Assembly (NCBI GenBank): GCA_025677825.1
Contig: JAIXMO010000013.1
Span: forward strand, 496,001-560,000
Direction: 5' to 3'
DNA from: Helicostylum pulchrum
Taxonomy: Eukaryota > Mucoromycota > Mucoromycetes > Mucorales > Mucoraceae
DNA length: 64,000 nucleotides
Position numbers and translations under genes: made by a program. Position 1 is the stretch's first letter; the number at the start of each line of letters is the position of its first letter. This document shows, one piece after another, positions 10,936 to 25,908 of this stretch. The notes beneath the pieces were generated by a model. The model was given only the letters and a program-made list of their open reading frames with translations, made no database searches and was not told where the DNA came from.

Positions 10936-13381
10936 TTAGATTTTCTATTTACACGTCTCAGAAAAGAAAGCGTGATGTATTTACTTTTTCACGTACCTTT
11001 ATAAAAGAAGCTCATTTAAAAGGTGAGTATATAAATACTTACTGGTATACATGGCTAATAAAAAATAAATAAGAGAATGAAAGTAATTAAATATTCTAAA
11101 AAATAATAATAGAATAAATAGTAATGTGATCTATTAAACCATGTATTTTATATTAAGAGCATCATTAAGCTATTGATGATAATTTTTTAAAAGTGAAAAA
11201 ATCGACAAGAAAAGGGTATATGAAAAATGAACAAAAAATCTCCCCCGCCTAAATTTAAGGGGTTTTGTCTCTTTCCAGGCGTATCTTAAAAAGCTGGACC
11301 AAGTAGCCCTCTCTTCCAGTCCATGTATAAAATATTGTTACTGTTGTTGCTGTTGTCGATGTTGTTTAGAATACTGATATTGGTTCGGATATTTTTTATA
11401 TTGCCGCTTTTTTTTTTTTTTTGCAGGTATTATCATTGAATTCTATTGAGCACAGCTCAATCATAACATCACCGTGATTGGTTTTGGCAATAAAATTTAT
11501 TTTTCGACCTTTATCATCTTTGTTTAGTATTTGTGTGCGTTTGAGTGTTCCTTGGAAACTTTTTTCGCCATCATATATACTGTGACATCTTCAAGGTGTA
11601 TATCTAATATGTTTGAGGCGGAAGAAAAAGAAGAGAGAGAAGATGTCGAAGATAATGACAAAGGAGAACAAAAGTGAAAGTGAAGAAATAAAAAAAGGCG
11701 AAAAAGACTTTTTTTTAAATAAGGATGATAAATGGAGTCACTTTTATTTACTCATGTGTTCATGTACTGTCATTAGCTCCATACACACACTTTTTTTGTC
11801 GTATCAAAATAAATAAATAAAATGATTCAATCGTACGTATAAAAAAAATTGAAAGTAGACACCTTTTTTTTTTTGCATAATCCGGTGGTGGTTAAAAGGT
11901 TGAGCACTCAATTGGTTTTTTTTACTGTGTTTGCAATTAAAACGAGTTTGAAGCGTCACTTCAAGAACGGCTCTTAAAGCGTGGTTTTTTTTTTAAAAAA
12001 AAAGTCGTAAATTAATGCAGTGTTTATAACTACATCCAATGCAGGAAGATAGTAGATGTAATAAAAAAAAAAAAAGAGTTATCCTATAGACTTACTACCA
12101 AGTGACAGAAAAAAAGTATTATCTCCTCCAAACTATATTGTTCAAAGTAATCATTTTGCTATATTTAGTTTTACCAAGCCTTACTAGTATTCTATATAAA
12201 ACTCAATTGACCCCGTCCTTTCGGGTAGGACAGGTGATCAAACTGATGCTCATGCCTCTTTTGATAAGCCTTTTCTATCTTTTTTTTTAAAACGTGAATT
12301 GAGACAATTAACGCGAATTGAGACAATTTTCATACGTATAAATGATTTAATTGTGATTGAAGAGACTCTATTGCAAGTTCCCTCCAGAATTTTCCCTATA
12401 GCTTCACAGCATTGTCACTTTAAACTACATTACTGCTCGCGACGCGCCTGCTTTGATAGAATGTTCTAATTTGAATTTATGGTCACGTCGTAGTTGTTTT
12501 AAAAAAATCAGATATTTTTTTTTACGCTTCAAAAATAAATAAATAATGAGCGATATATCAAAGTAGTTTATTTCTACACTCTTTTTTTTATTTATTTTAT
12601 TTTATTCTGTTGATTTCATAGGCTTCAAGAAGTTGCTTTCTTTTCAGTAAAAATACTACATGTCAAGGTCTACATAAAAAAAATTTTGCATTAAAAGATA
12701 AAAAGACAGGCATTTCAACGGTCACGGGATGTTGAGTTCATTGGTTAATTAAAGTGAAAAATTTTTTTCATGACAAATATAAAAAGGGTTGGCAGTTGAA
12801 GAGTTTTTATTAGATCTTTACCCAAAAAACAATTTAAAAGGTAAATACTTCAAAACAAATACACATGTAAAAAAAAAAGAAGAAGAGAAAAAATCCATTT
12901 CTCTTTTGTAAAAGATAGAGAGATGGGCCAAGGATTAAAAAATATTTGCTACTTCTGAGAGATAATGAGGTTATTAAAATATCACCAAGATCTATGAGGC
13001 AGTCAATTTTTCTAAACTTCTTTTTTTTTGAAAAAAAGTATTCTATTATTCTCTTTATACTAAATATTATCTTATTTAATAGATCGTGGCTTGCTTCATA
13101 CCCAAATCGCTTCCTTTTTTATTCTTATAAATTAATAAAAAAAAAACTTTCATACCATTTAAATTCTATGTTTCATTTTATCAGTTTTTTTTTTGTCTTT
13201 CCAACAATCCCCTTGTAAAGTAGAAACAAAAAAAGTATCGTATCGTGTTACCCAAAAACCACTGCAACAAAAAAAAACGCGGTTTCGTTCATTGTTGATT
13301 GGTCAACTTTCAATAAATGACGGTCACAAACCAAAAAAAAACTTGCAAGTGAAAAAAAAAAGCAATATAAGCTACCTTTCC

Positions 13382-13412
<31 letters not shown>

Positions 13413-13681
13413 AATTATTTTTTTTCTCGCCCTCTCTTTTTTTACTTACCACACCCCCCACCCCTTTTTTTTTTTTTTTTTTCTTATATAATAAAAAGGT
13501 AAGGGACTGACTCTTAATAATATTTTTTGGGAGCTTGTTATATCTATAAAATAATTTTTTCCTTTTCTCTTTCTTTTTTTTTTTTTTTTTTTTTTACCCT
13601 GGTTTTAATATTTTCCGTTTCTAGATATTTCAAAATAACAAAAAATAATAATAAAAGGAAGAAACCAAAAAATACATAAAG
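10936..13681. other. Gene-poor interval with dispersed repeat copy 2
   Basis: No supportable gene is seen across about 2.7 kb. It contains the second dispersed repeat copy at 11159-11289, the palindrome T10A9 at 11985-12003, and long T runs at 13382-13409, 13463-13482 and 13577-13595 just upstream of the BDF1 start. Confidence 0.4.
11159..11289. repeat. Dispersed repeat, copy 2
   Basis: It resembles 2874-3005 in the same orientation over about 130 bp with small indels, from 'catcat' through 'ccgcctaaatttaagg' to 'cttaa'. It stands alone in gene-free DNA. Confidence 0.7.
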
Positions 13682-13890
13682 ATGAATGTAGATTTAGAAA
13701 ACCAAACGTAACAAAAAAAAAAAATCTTTTACTTAGTATATGACGCGTTTTATATTGACATTTTCCTTGTAGTCAAGAACAGTTTGAAGAAGTAGATACG
13801 ACAGAGTTGAAACCAAAAGTTGAATTAAAAGATAATGTATCCTTATTAGATCGTGGTAAAGGTATTAAAAAGCAGGTAAAGTCTTAAAGA

Positions 13891-13922
<32 letters not shown>

Positions 13923-16023
13923 ATGTGAGAGAAAGAGGGAATTTTTTTTCTTTTTTCTACAAAAATACTAATAAATGGAACCTTCATAGTCAAGGACAAA
14001 TTCACCTTCACCTTCTATACCTCCCGGAAGTAAAACCAACATGACACGCGATCAAGTAAAATATTGTGGAGCAATCATGAGAAACTTAAAGAAACATAGA
14101 GATGCTACTCCTTTTTTACATCCTGTTGACTACATTAAACTCAATGTACCTGATTACCCTAAAGTGATCAAGTACCCAATGGACTTGACCACTGTCGACC
14201 AAAAATTAAATAACGGCGAATATGAAAATGTAGAAGAATTTATTAATGATATTCGATTGGTGTTTAATAATTGCTTCAAGTTTAATGGGCCTGAAGCTAT
14301 GATTTCCATGCTGTGTCAAAATGTAGAGTCTGCCTTTGAAAAGAGTCTAAGACAAATGCCACCATCGAAAGGGGTAAGTAGTATAAAGAGAGAGAGAGAG
14401 ATGAGACAAAGGGAAGGGGGGTTTGGGTGCTAAAAAGAGTGCTGACATTTTTTTTTTATATATATTTTAGTCTACACCTCCACCAAGATCTATGTCACCT
14501 TCATTATTTGATCAGGATGAGGGAGAAAAAGTCAAAAAGAGAAAAAAACAAGCTATAAATAACAACAAATCTGTACCTATAACCCATAATTCGCACGTAA
14601 ATACACACATCACTTCACCTCAACATAACGGACGTCGTATTTCAGAAGATGGCAGACCTAAACGAGAGATTCACCCACCTCCATCCAAGGACTACCCTGA
14701 ACCCATGACAAAGCGACGCAACCCTCGAAAGAACGATTTGCAAATGAAGTTCTGCCAGCAAACACTACGAGAATTAAAAAAGAGCAAGTACAGAGACATC
14801 AATTACCCCTTCTTGCAACCTGTTGATGTAGTAGCGTTAAATATTCCAGATTACGTGGATATTGTGAAGCACCCAATGGATTTAGCTACAATCGAACGTA
14901 AATTAGCTGAAGGCGATTACGAAGAACCTGAACAGTTTGAACAAGATATACGTTTGATGTTTAATAATTGCTACCTCTATAACCCTCCTACTTTACCCGT
15001 ACACAAGATGGGCAGAGAGTTGGAAAAGGCGTTTGATGAAAAGTGGGCGCAAAGACCCTCTACTCCCGTGTCTAATCCTGTCATTGATGAACATGTAGAA
15101 GAGTTTGAAGAAGCTGTTCAAGAGGAAGAAGAAGAGGAGGAAGAGGAGGAAGAGTCTGATCAAGACGGTAAGTTTTTTTTTTCATTTTAAAATTATTTAG
15201 AAGTTTAAAAAGACTTACTTTTTTTTTTTTTTTGGTTGTATAGACCGCGATCAAAAGATTGCAGAATTAGAACGCCATATTGCTACTATCTCTCAACAGA
15301 TTGCATCAATAAAATCACTCAAGAGAAAAAAGCCTGAAAGACCAGCTCCACGTCGTCAAAGCAAACCTGTAGTAAAAGAAAAGAAGACGGCAGTAAAGGA
15401 AAAGCGAAAGCGAGTAAATAAGAAGAAGGAAGCACCACAACAAGCACATAAATCTATCAGTGTCGGAGGAGCATTAAGAGAGGAATTACCCGAGTTTACG
15501 TTTGATCAAAAGAAGGATTTGAGTGAACGTATTAATAATTTATCGGGTGATCGATTAAATACTGTAGTGAATATTATTCAAAGTTCTATGCCCAACTTGG
15601 ATGGCGTAAGTAGTAGTAAAAAATAATGGTGCTTTTAAATAATTTACTAATGTTATATATATATATATATAGCAAGGGCAAGAGGAAATTGTGTTGGATA
15701 TCGATTCACTCGATAGACCCACTCTGCACCGGTTGCATGAGTTTGTTAATGGTGAAAGTTTAGTGTCTAAAAAATCTTCTTCACCTTCTTCTAAACGACC
15801 AAGAACGCATTATTCGGAAAGAGATGCAGACCGCAAGATACGTCAACTTGAACAAACATTACAAAAGTTCAACCCTAATTCCGGTATGCTATGTCTTTTT
15901 GTCTTTTTATATATACAGATATACTAACATTTTTTAAAAAAAATAGACTCTTCCAGTGAAAGCGGTGATTCAGATAGTTCATCTGGTTCCGATTCTGATG
16001 ATTCTGGCAGTAGTTCCGATTAG
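13682..16023 (+). CDS. BDF1: BET-family double bromodomain protein (Bdf1)
   Basis: Seven exons (13682-13707, 13773-13875, 13990-14373, 14471-15167, 15244-15605, 15673-15883, 15947-16023) join in phase to 619 residues. Bromodomain 1 covers about residues 62-165, with FLHPVDYIKLNVPDYPKVIKYPMDL and the acetyl-lysine-binding Asn in VFNNCFKFN. Bromodomain 2 covers about 258-365, with FLQPVDVVALNIPDYVDIVKHPMDL and MFNNCYLYNPP. A Glu-rich stretch, a coiled-coil and Lys-rich region, and an NET domain at about 479-550 (LPEFTFDQKKDLSERINNL...LDIDSLDRPTLHRL) follow. The C-terminus is a Ser/Asp SEED-type tail. BET proteins read acetylated H4 and help recruit TFIID and other transcription machinery. Architecture is complete. 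GCN5 lies 1.6 kb away on the other strand. Confidence 0.95.
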
Positions 16024-16351
16024 ATGTAGATACCTTTTCCACTTCTCTCTTTTTTTTTTTCTTTTTTTTTTTTTACATACAACATATACTTTTTTAAAAA
16101 AAAAAAAATTTACATTTTCCAAAAAAAAAAAAAAAATTAGCAAAAAAATAAAAATCGCAATAATAAAAACCACAACCAATTCGCAATACTAGTAATAAAA
16201 AAAAATTGTATATATATATTTGTATGTATATTTTTTGGGGGAGAGAGGGGGTACTGCTTGAAAGAAAAAAAAAAGAGAGGAATTTTTTTTTTTGTGTGTT
16301 GTGTGTATGTGAAGGGGGGATATACTTTTATATAAAAAAAAAAAAGAAAAT
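16024..16351. other. Convergent 3' region between BDF1 and EB1
   Basis: Both flanking genes end here, tail to tail. The 328 bp hold alternating A and T runs, including T6A12 near 16090-16107, plus a TATATATA stretch. No coding sequence is seen; it probably supplies both poly(A) signals. Confidence 0.5.
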
Positions 16352-17489
16352 CTAAAAAGTTTCATCATCATATTCTAAAGCTTTTAATTCTTCTTCCTCG
16401 GGAGGAACTTCAAATCCTTCTTCGGTACTGTACAAGATAGTTTGCACACTTTGTAAGATGGGGAAAGCTTCATGGTCTTCCAAGTTACGGTCGGTTTCTT
16501 GACAATTTAATTCGACGGCCTCCAAGTTTTCTTGAACGTCAATTTCAATCTCTCGTAACTTTCCAAAGTAGAAATCACGTTCCTTTTCAAGTCCATCTAC
16601 AGTTAACTTGAGTTCGGTAATTTGCTTGTTCAAGTCAATAATCATGGTAGCTGAATGGTTATCTAAAACACTAGCACGACCACCACTGCCAACGCCACCT
16701 CGACTGACACTTCGTGAAGTAGGTGTCTTTGTTGCCTTCTTACCGGCAGAACTAACTCGACCAGAACTGGTACCTGAGGATCGGGTAGCAGTGGCGCCAG
16801 TGGCAGGTGGTGCTCCGCCTAATCCTTTACGGCGTCCTACTGCATCGTATTCTCCTCCTGGGTAATTTTGGTCCCAAAATCTCTTTACCCATTGCATAAA
16901 CTCCAAATTATCTTGAAGTTTACATTTTGTTAACTTGTCAACTGGAACAATCTAAAGAAAAGAAAGATATGAGTTTGATTTTTTTTTTTTTTTTTCCTTG
17001 ATGTTGTACATACCTTGTCAACCCTGTTATTATGAAAAAATAAATAAAAAAAGGAGTTTGGGTAGAATATGTAGGAGTAATAAGTATATAATAACAGACA
17101 ATTGTTCAAAGAAACTTACTTTTTCTTTTTAAAGACGTTTTGTAAAATCTTGTAATTACCGAGGTACTCGTATTCAAGCTTTGCTTCAAATTTAACTTTG
17201 CTTACAGGTACGTCGCCTAGAGAAAAGAGAGAGAGAGAAAGAGTTTGTTTTAGTAACAAGTGTATATATATATATATATGTTCAACTGTTACCATAGATG
17301 GAATCAAAGATTTGACAATAAACAGCACCTATTATATATAAAAAAAAGCGTCATTAGTTCTACACCCCTCCCCTTTTCTAACTTTTTTTTTCGAATGTCT
17401 TTACCAGTTCCAGCTTGTTCAATTTTAGTATATCTAGTTTGTAAAAGGTCGTTTAACCATGCCAATAATTCCGTACGAGATTCACCCAT
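16352..17489 (-). CDS. BIM1: EB1-family microtubule plus-end tracking protein
   Basis: Five exons (17489-17405, 17328-17293, 17216-17120, 17023-17014, 16951-16352) join in phase to 275 residues. The N-terminal calponin-homology domain, about residues 1-103, has [50 protein letters not shown] and [22 protein letters not shown] Gly/Ser/Thr-rich basic linker follows. The C-terminal EB1 dimerisation domain, about 180-245, contains [23 protein letters not shown]. The tail is acidic and ends in DDETF instead of the classic EEY/F. EB1 proteins bind growing microtubule ends and recruit CAP-Gly and SxIP partners. One exon is only 10 nt, and reading phase depends on including it. Confidence 0.93.
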
Positions 17490-17658
17490 TTTATTTTTTT
17501 AATTCCGAAAGTTTATAAAGAAAGGAGAAGAAGAAGAAGAAAAAAGAAAACAAATTTTTTTTTATATGTGTAAACACGTGGTTTTTTTTTTTTAAAAAAA
17601 AAAAAAAGTAATGTATAGAGTTTTTTATTTTCGCCCCTCCCCCATTCGTGACGTATTA

Positions 17659-20295
<2,637 letters not shown>

Positions 20296-21396
20296 TTATG
20301 AGTGCGGAAGTAAAGCTGGAATTTATTTTAAAAAGTTAGTTAGATGAAAGAGATGAAAAGAAAAAAAGAGAGAGAATAAATAGGGTCGTGTTTTTTTTAT
20401 TTACCTTTTTTTTTTTTTTTTTTTGTCCGTTCTGTGTGTGTGTGAGTGTGAGTGTGCGTTTTTTTTTTATGTTGGGGGGTTAGATAGTAGAGGTTAAGTA
20501 AGGGGGGTTTTTTTTTATATGTATAAAAGCTCTATTGTGAAGTGTAGACAGTACAAGTCTCTCTTTTTTTTTCTGTGTAGATTTTAATCAGGAACCGTAA
20601 TATCTTGGTCGATATAGTGACTAAAAGTTCTGGTTTCAAAAGGGCTCTTTTTTGTGTGTAAATATTTGCAAGGTCTAGTTCTGGTATGCACTAGTTACGT
20701 ACTAAATTGTTTCTTAACCCTCTTTGCAGCCCTTTTCTCTTTCTTTTTTGTTACATTGAATTAGTTTATCTGATCTATAATTTATGCAGTAGTTACGAAT
20801 CAGATTTGTTCCTGAAGGTGGGGGGGGGGGAGTTTTTCGTAGTGTCACTCTTCTGTAGAGAGGCTACATTGGTAAAACGGCTGTTTTATACGTAGCGTAA
20901 CGATAACAACAAAAGTTTTAGATTGCAAAAAGAAGATTGTTTCAAAATGCTGAATAATAACAAGTGTACGATTCAGTTCGTATTTTAAGTGGATTGTAGT
21001 TCAAAGTTTGAATAGAAGGTATTGGTTGGAGACCTTGATGACAAAGAGTTTCAATAATAAAAAGCATTGATCTTCCTACTTCCAGTAAGATTTATGCATA
21101 CTCGTTTTTTTTGGGACTATTTTAGACCCGCTGCTATTGTTGTTGGCCTGAGACTTTTAATACGGCTGAAACCGTACAAGGTTTTACTTGCTTTTGTTTT
21201 TAAAATATGGCTAGAGGATGATTTTGTTCTGCACGAAAATTGAACCCAAATCCTGTGATTTACTTATGTCAAATGAACTGATAAGATATATTTACTCTTT
21301 GCTGCATTTGCTTGAGTTACAAATATTCCCTCTCGGCATTGAAAAAAAAAGTATATATATGTATTAAAAAACCAATTTTTCCTTGCCTTATTAATA
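20296..21396. other. Intergenic region between GCN5 and ligase A
   Basis: The two flanking genes diverge from this 1.1 kb. It carries a G run near 20820-20830 and a GT-rich patch near 20430-20460. No gene is supported. Confidence 0.45.
21352..21360 (+). promoter_or_regulatory. TATA-like element of ligase A
   Basis: The string tatatatat lies about 37-45 bp upstream of the ATG at 21397. Its spacing suits a TATA box only if the 5' UTR is very short, so this is tentative. Confidence 0.25.
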
Positions 21397-23324
21397 ATGG
21401 TACACTACTCTAAACTTCCAAGTATTAAAGAGCCAGAAACAGGTCTTCTCCAATTTTTATTCTCAAATAAGTTTAATACGCTGGATGATAAACCGATGTT
21501 TATTGATGCGCTAGATACCAGTAGATTTCTTACTTATGCTCAGCTTAAAGACAGTATACTTCGTTTTGGTGCCGGGTTACAAGACGTGTGTGGGTTCAAG
21601 AGTGACGATGTTCTTGTTTTATTCTCTTATAATCAAGCAAGTAATAAAATAATAAATTGTTAGGTATTATTCTTATTAATGCGTTTTTCTCTTGTAGTAT
21701 GATTACTCTATCCCAGTGCTGGGTGCTATTGCAGCCAACGGTGCAACCACGACTGTGAACCCAAACTATAACGTAGAAGAGTTATCGTATCAATTAATTC
21801 AAGTAAATGCAAAAGTAATTATCTGTCAAAAGGATAATATTGAAGTTGCGTTGATTGCAGGTGCACGTGCAGGAGTTCCAAAGCAAAATATATTTATTTT
21901 TGGTGATGAGCAAGTCAATGGTATCCAGCCGTTCAAGAAGGCTTTGGTTAGAGATCGTAAAGCTGTGTTGGAAGAACTTTCGTTTGAAGAAGCGAAAGAG
22001 AAAGTTGCAGTGTTATGCTTTTCGTCAGGTACCACTGGAAGAAGTAAAGGAGTTATGACCACGTAAGTTTTTTTTTTGCTGTTATTGTTGTCATTATTGA
22101 TTAGTAACATGAAAAAAAAAAATTAGACATGCAAATATAACAGCAAATACAGCTCAGTTTGCTAGTTTTGAAGAAGGGTTTATGGATAGTGATACGAACC
22201 GTATGATTGCTGTTATACCTCTCTTTCATATATATGGTCTTCTGCTTCTATTAATGTATGCTTTATACCTAGGTATTCCAGTCTATATCTTACCAAGATT
22301 CAAGCTTGAAACCTTTTGTAAGGTGATTCAAGATAACAAGATTACTTATGCTCCTATTGTACCGCCCATCTGTTTATTATTAGCTAAAAGTCCTGTTATA
22401 TCGAATTACGACTTGTCGTCGCTCAAGGTCGCGCTTTCAGGAGGGTCGGCCTTGAGTGAAGACCTCGCCAGTGAGGCAACGGGTAGGTTACCGGGAACAG
22501 TAATTAAACAAGGTTATGGGTTGACAGAGACAACCCTCTTTTCACTTTCGGAGCAGACGGATAATAAAGTGAGAGGCTCGTCGGGTATTCTTGCTCCTAA
22601 TTTGGTTGTCAAAATTGTGGACGATGACGGTGTTGGTAAGTCATAATTGTTATATAGACGTTTAAGGTAACTTATTTGTGTGTATGTAGAAGTGAAACAG
22701 GGAGAGCGTGGAGAAATATGGATAAAGGGTCCTAGTGTCATGAAGGTAAGCAATTTATTCTTCGCATGTGATTTTTTTCACTCAATTTTTTTTATTTAAA
22801 ATAGGGTTATATAAATAATCCGGAAGCTACCGCGGATTGCATTGATAAGGACGGATATTTCCATACTGGTGATATCGCTAGAATAGACGAGGATGGGAAC
22901 TTTTTTATTGTTGACAGGAAAAAGGAATTGATAAAGTATAAAGGGTTTCAAGTCCCACCTGCTGAATTAGAGCTTATTTTAGTAATTTTTTTAATTATAA
23001 TCTTTTGGTTTCATGCAGAGAAATTAATTGTTTTTTCTTCTTCTTCTATAGCACAAATATCATGCCATCTTTGAATGCGCTGTTATTGGTATATATGACG
23101 CCAGTAAAGCGACTGAACTTCCTACTGCATATGTCACACTGAAAGAGGGGATTGTTCCTTCTGAAGAAACTGAAAAGAAAATTTTAGAGTATGTTGCAAG
23201 CCAAGTTGTTTCTTATAAAAAGTTGCACGGTGTTCGTTTTATCGATACGATCCCCAGAGGTCCCTCAGGAAAAATTCTTCGTAGGTCGTTGAGAGATGCT
23301 GCGTTACAGGAGAATAATATATAG
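21397..23324 (+). CDS. 4-coumarate-CoA-ligase-like acyl-CoA synthetase, copy A
   Basis: Six exons (21397-21636, 21698-22062, 22127-22635, 22690-22745, 22805-22981, 23052-23324) join in phase to 539 residues. The ANL-family signatures are present: [11 protein letters not shown] (ATP loop), [16 protein letters not shown], the hinge [20 protein letters not shown] and the catalytic Lys in [11 protein letters not shown]. These enzymes activate an acid as acyl-AMP and pass it to CoA. The substrate cannot be read from sequence; 4CL-like fungal members include fatty-acyl and phenylpropanoid-type ligases. The protein ends in ENNI and lacks the SKL peroxisomal signal found in copy B. The first intron must use a GC donor. 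Confidence 0.9.
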
Positions 23325-23661
23325 TTTCTCTATTTTAATAAAACATCCGGTGATTACTTTTTTTTTTCTGGTTTTCGATTTTTAAAATTTGTTTGTTTCT
23401 AAAAATTCTTGGACGTAAAAGACTTGTCTTAAAATAAATAACCTTTAACTTACTGCAACAGCTAAAATGAAGAAAGCTCAATGGGGGGAGCGGAGCGGAT
23501 CTGGGGTTTTAATATTAGTAGAAGAGGTGTGTGTTTTAAAAGAGGGTGGGAGAGAGCGAGACGCCAAAAAAAAAAAAAAAAATGCGCATGCCCTCTTAGA
23601 ACTTGTACAAAATCGAAGAATTAAGTTAGATCGTTTACTGAAGTTGATTCATAATTTTAAA

Positions 23662-24783
23662 ATGACCCAAACCAGCGATATTATCAATCTTTCTTCTAGT
23701 GACGAAGAGCAACAAGGAATCAACGAGTAAGATATATTTTTCTTTTGTTTTTTCTTTTAAACACCTATATTGACGTGCATTGCATATATTTTTTACAAAA
23801 AAAAAATGCAGTCTCATAATAAATTTCGAAAGAATTCGTATTTATCGAGACGACCTCAACTGCTTGAAAGGAAAAGAGTGACCGAAAGATAATGTTGTCG
23901 ATTTGGCACTTGCGGATTTACGAAGACAATATAAAAAAACGGACAACGCATATTTATTCAATAGTTTATTTTTTCGAAGCTTCAAACCATTAGGGAATAT
24001 GTGTTTTCCGTTTAGATAAATATTAGCTTTAACTAATATCTTTAAACAGTTCGGATGACGATAAAAAAGAGTACTACAATAAAACTAAGCTTTGGTTCCG
24101 AAACGAAGAACTATCCAACAAAAGATTTTGGATTGTTCCCGTCTGCGATCGGTAAGATTACTCTATGCTAAACCATCAGTATATCTACTAAGTTTATATT
24201 TTTATTCTTACTAGATATCACTGATATGTTCTTGTAGTAGCCCATCCTAGATCGAACAAGTAAAAAAAAAAAAAAAATGAATTCATTTTATATGAAATAA
24301 AAACTAATTGTTCATTATGTAGACCTACCATCACTATTTTCAATTCGATGAAAAAGAATAGATATGCATCTGTTAATTTAGTAAAAGTTTTCTTGAATGA
24401 AAAGTATGCTGCAGAGCATACGGGAAAATGCCGAAAATTCGAAGTTGAAATTGCAGACGTAAGTCTTTTTTTACTATATTTGTAAACAAGATTAATTAAA
24501 TTCAAACCATTTAGATCCCCCAACAAATCAAACACAATCGACGGTAGGCAGTTTGCTATACGCTCGGCAACTTTGTTTTTGAAGAGTAATACACAATACT
24601 ACTATGATATTATCAAGGTAACTAGATTTTATTTTATTGTAATTTACTTGTTTTGTGCTAATGTAGATACTGTAGGATCCTACGAATTATGAGGCTGAAA
24701 TTAACCGTATTTATGACAATTCGTCTGTACCAACACGAAGAATGTTGCTGAGAAGTATTCGACGCTCGATAAAAAATAATTGA
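23662..24783 (+). pseudogene. Broken Ulp2-like SUMO protease
   Basis: This copy aligns exon by exon with the intact protease at 32008-33311. It keeps the N-terminal DIINLSSSDEE motif, NCLKGKE, KRFWIVPVC and HWYVLVV. Lesions include TGG to TGA after GKE (near 23878) and loss of the donor that ends the LFNSLFF exon. The catalytic Asp of VFDSL is Asn in IFNSM, the codon aligned with the catalytic Cys reads Gly, and a TAG follows in the same exon. It lies immediately downstream of ligase A on the same strand. It cannot encode an active protease. Confidence 0.85.
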
Positions 24784-25157
24784 ATGTATCATTGTATCAT
24801 GCTAAAAAAAAAGTTGCCTTTGGAGCTTTACTTCGCTTGTATTTTATTTTTTTAATAGTTAAAGGAAGGGAGGGAGGGTTTTATTTAGTTTACAAAAAAA
24901 GTATATGTGACAATAAATAAAAATAATATTGCTCGTGTTTTATCAAATATATTGTTTAAAAATATTGCTTTTAACGTGGGATTAAGACAGCAGCCAAATG
25001 CAGAATTGGTGGCATCTTATGTCATTATAAAAGATAGACTATTGGGTCTTCTGAAGGAGCTGAATATAATTTATATTATCCACCATTTTGTCGAAGGGTA
25101 CGATTATAATCAAATAATGTTCAAGACAATAGTAAGAAAAATGTTTTAACGAATATT

Positions 25158-25908
25158 ACAGGTATTTCATTATTGACGAATAGTATTTTAGTTAATCCCA
25201 GTTTTCCATATTTTTGGACTTATGGTAGTCTTAAATTTTTCTTTGTATCTCGGTATCACTTCATATGCTATCTAGATTTGATATTACTGATTTCTGTAAA
25301 ACTGTGGAGAGTTACGCCCTAATCTTATGAAGGTAAATAATAATGAGATAGGGTTTCTGGGTCAGAAGACTCAGCAATTATCTTAGGGATATATAAATAA
25401 TCTTGTAGCTACAAGGGAGTGTATTGATGATGAAGGATACTTTCATACTGAGGATATTGCTGTTGTAGACGAAAACTAACTTTTTAGTATTGTTGATAGA
25501 AAAAAGGAATTGATAAAATATAAAGGGTTTCAGGTACCACCTTCCGAGTTGGAAGGTATTTTGGTAACATATAAATATATAAATATAAATTGAGAAAAAA
25601 TAATAACTGTAACTATTTACTTAGTTGATGTCTCTCGAAATCCTTGACTGTGCTGTCATTGGTATATACGACGAAAACCGGGTTACTGAACTTCCTAGAA
25701 CTTATATTGTACCGGGAAAAAATATGAGCCATCCGACAAAACTGCTAAAGCCATTATGCAATTTGTCTCAGATAGAGTCGTATATTACAAGCGAGTGAGA
25801 AGTGTTCGGTTTATTAATACTATACCGAGGAGCTCTACAGGAAAAATTCTAAGAAAGGAATTGAGAGATGCTGCTAAACTGGATGAAGCTTTTACCAGTA
25901 AACTATAA
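25158..25908 (+). pseudogene. Broken 4CL-like acyl-CoA ligase with internal deletion
   Basis: From about 25158 the DNA matches ligase B around its FHIFGL and [13 protein letters not shown] region. Near 25315 it jumps directly to the sequence for the end of exon 5, so about 400 bp of coding sequence is missing. Downstream exons for [29 protein letters not shown] and STGKILR are recognisable, but a TAA interrupts the segment before SIVDRKK and frameshifts follow. The last codons still spell TSKL, so the ancestor carried the peroxisomal signal. It lies between the two intact ligases. Confidence 0.85.

Noticed and set aside
24907..25149. 80-codon ORF between the protease and ligase pseudogenes
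   Set aside because: I could not align it to the ligase or protease families, and it has no ATG start; left unannotated.
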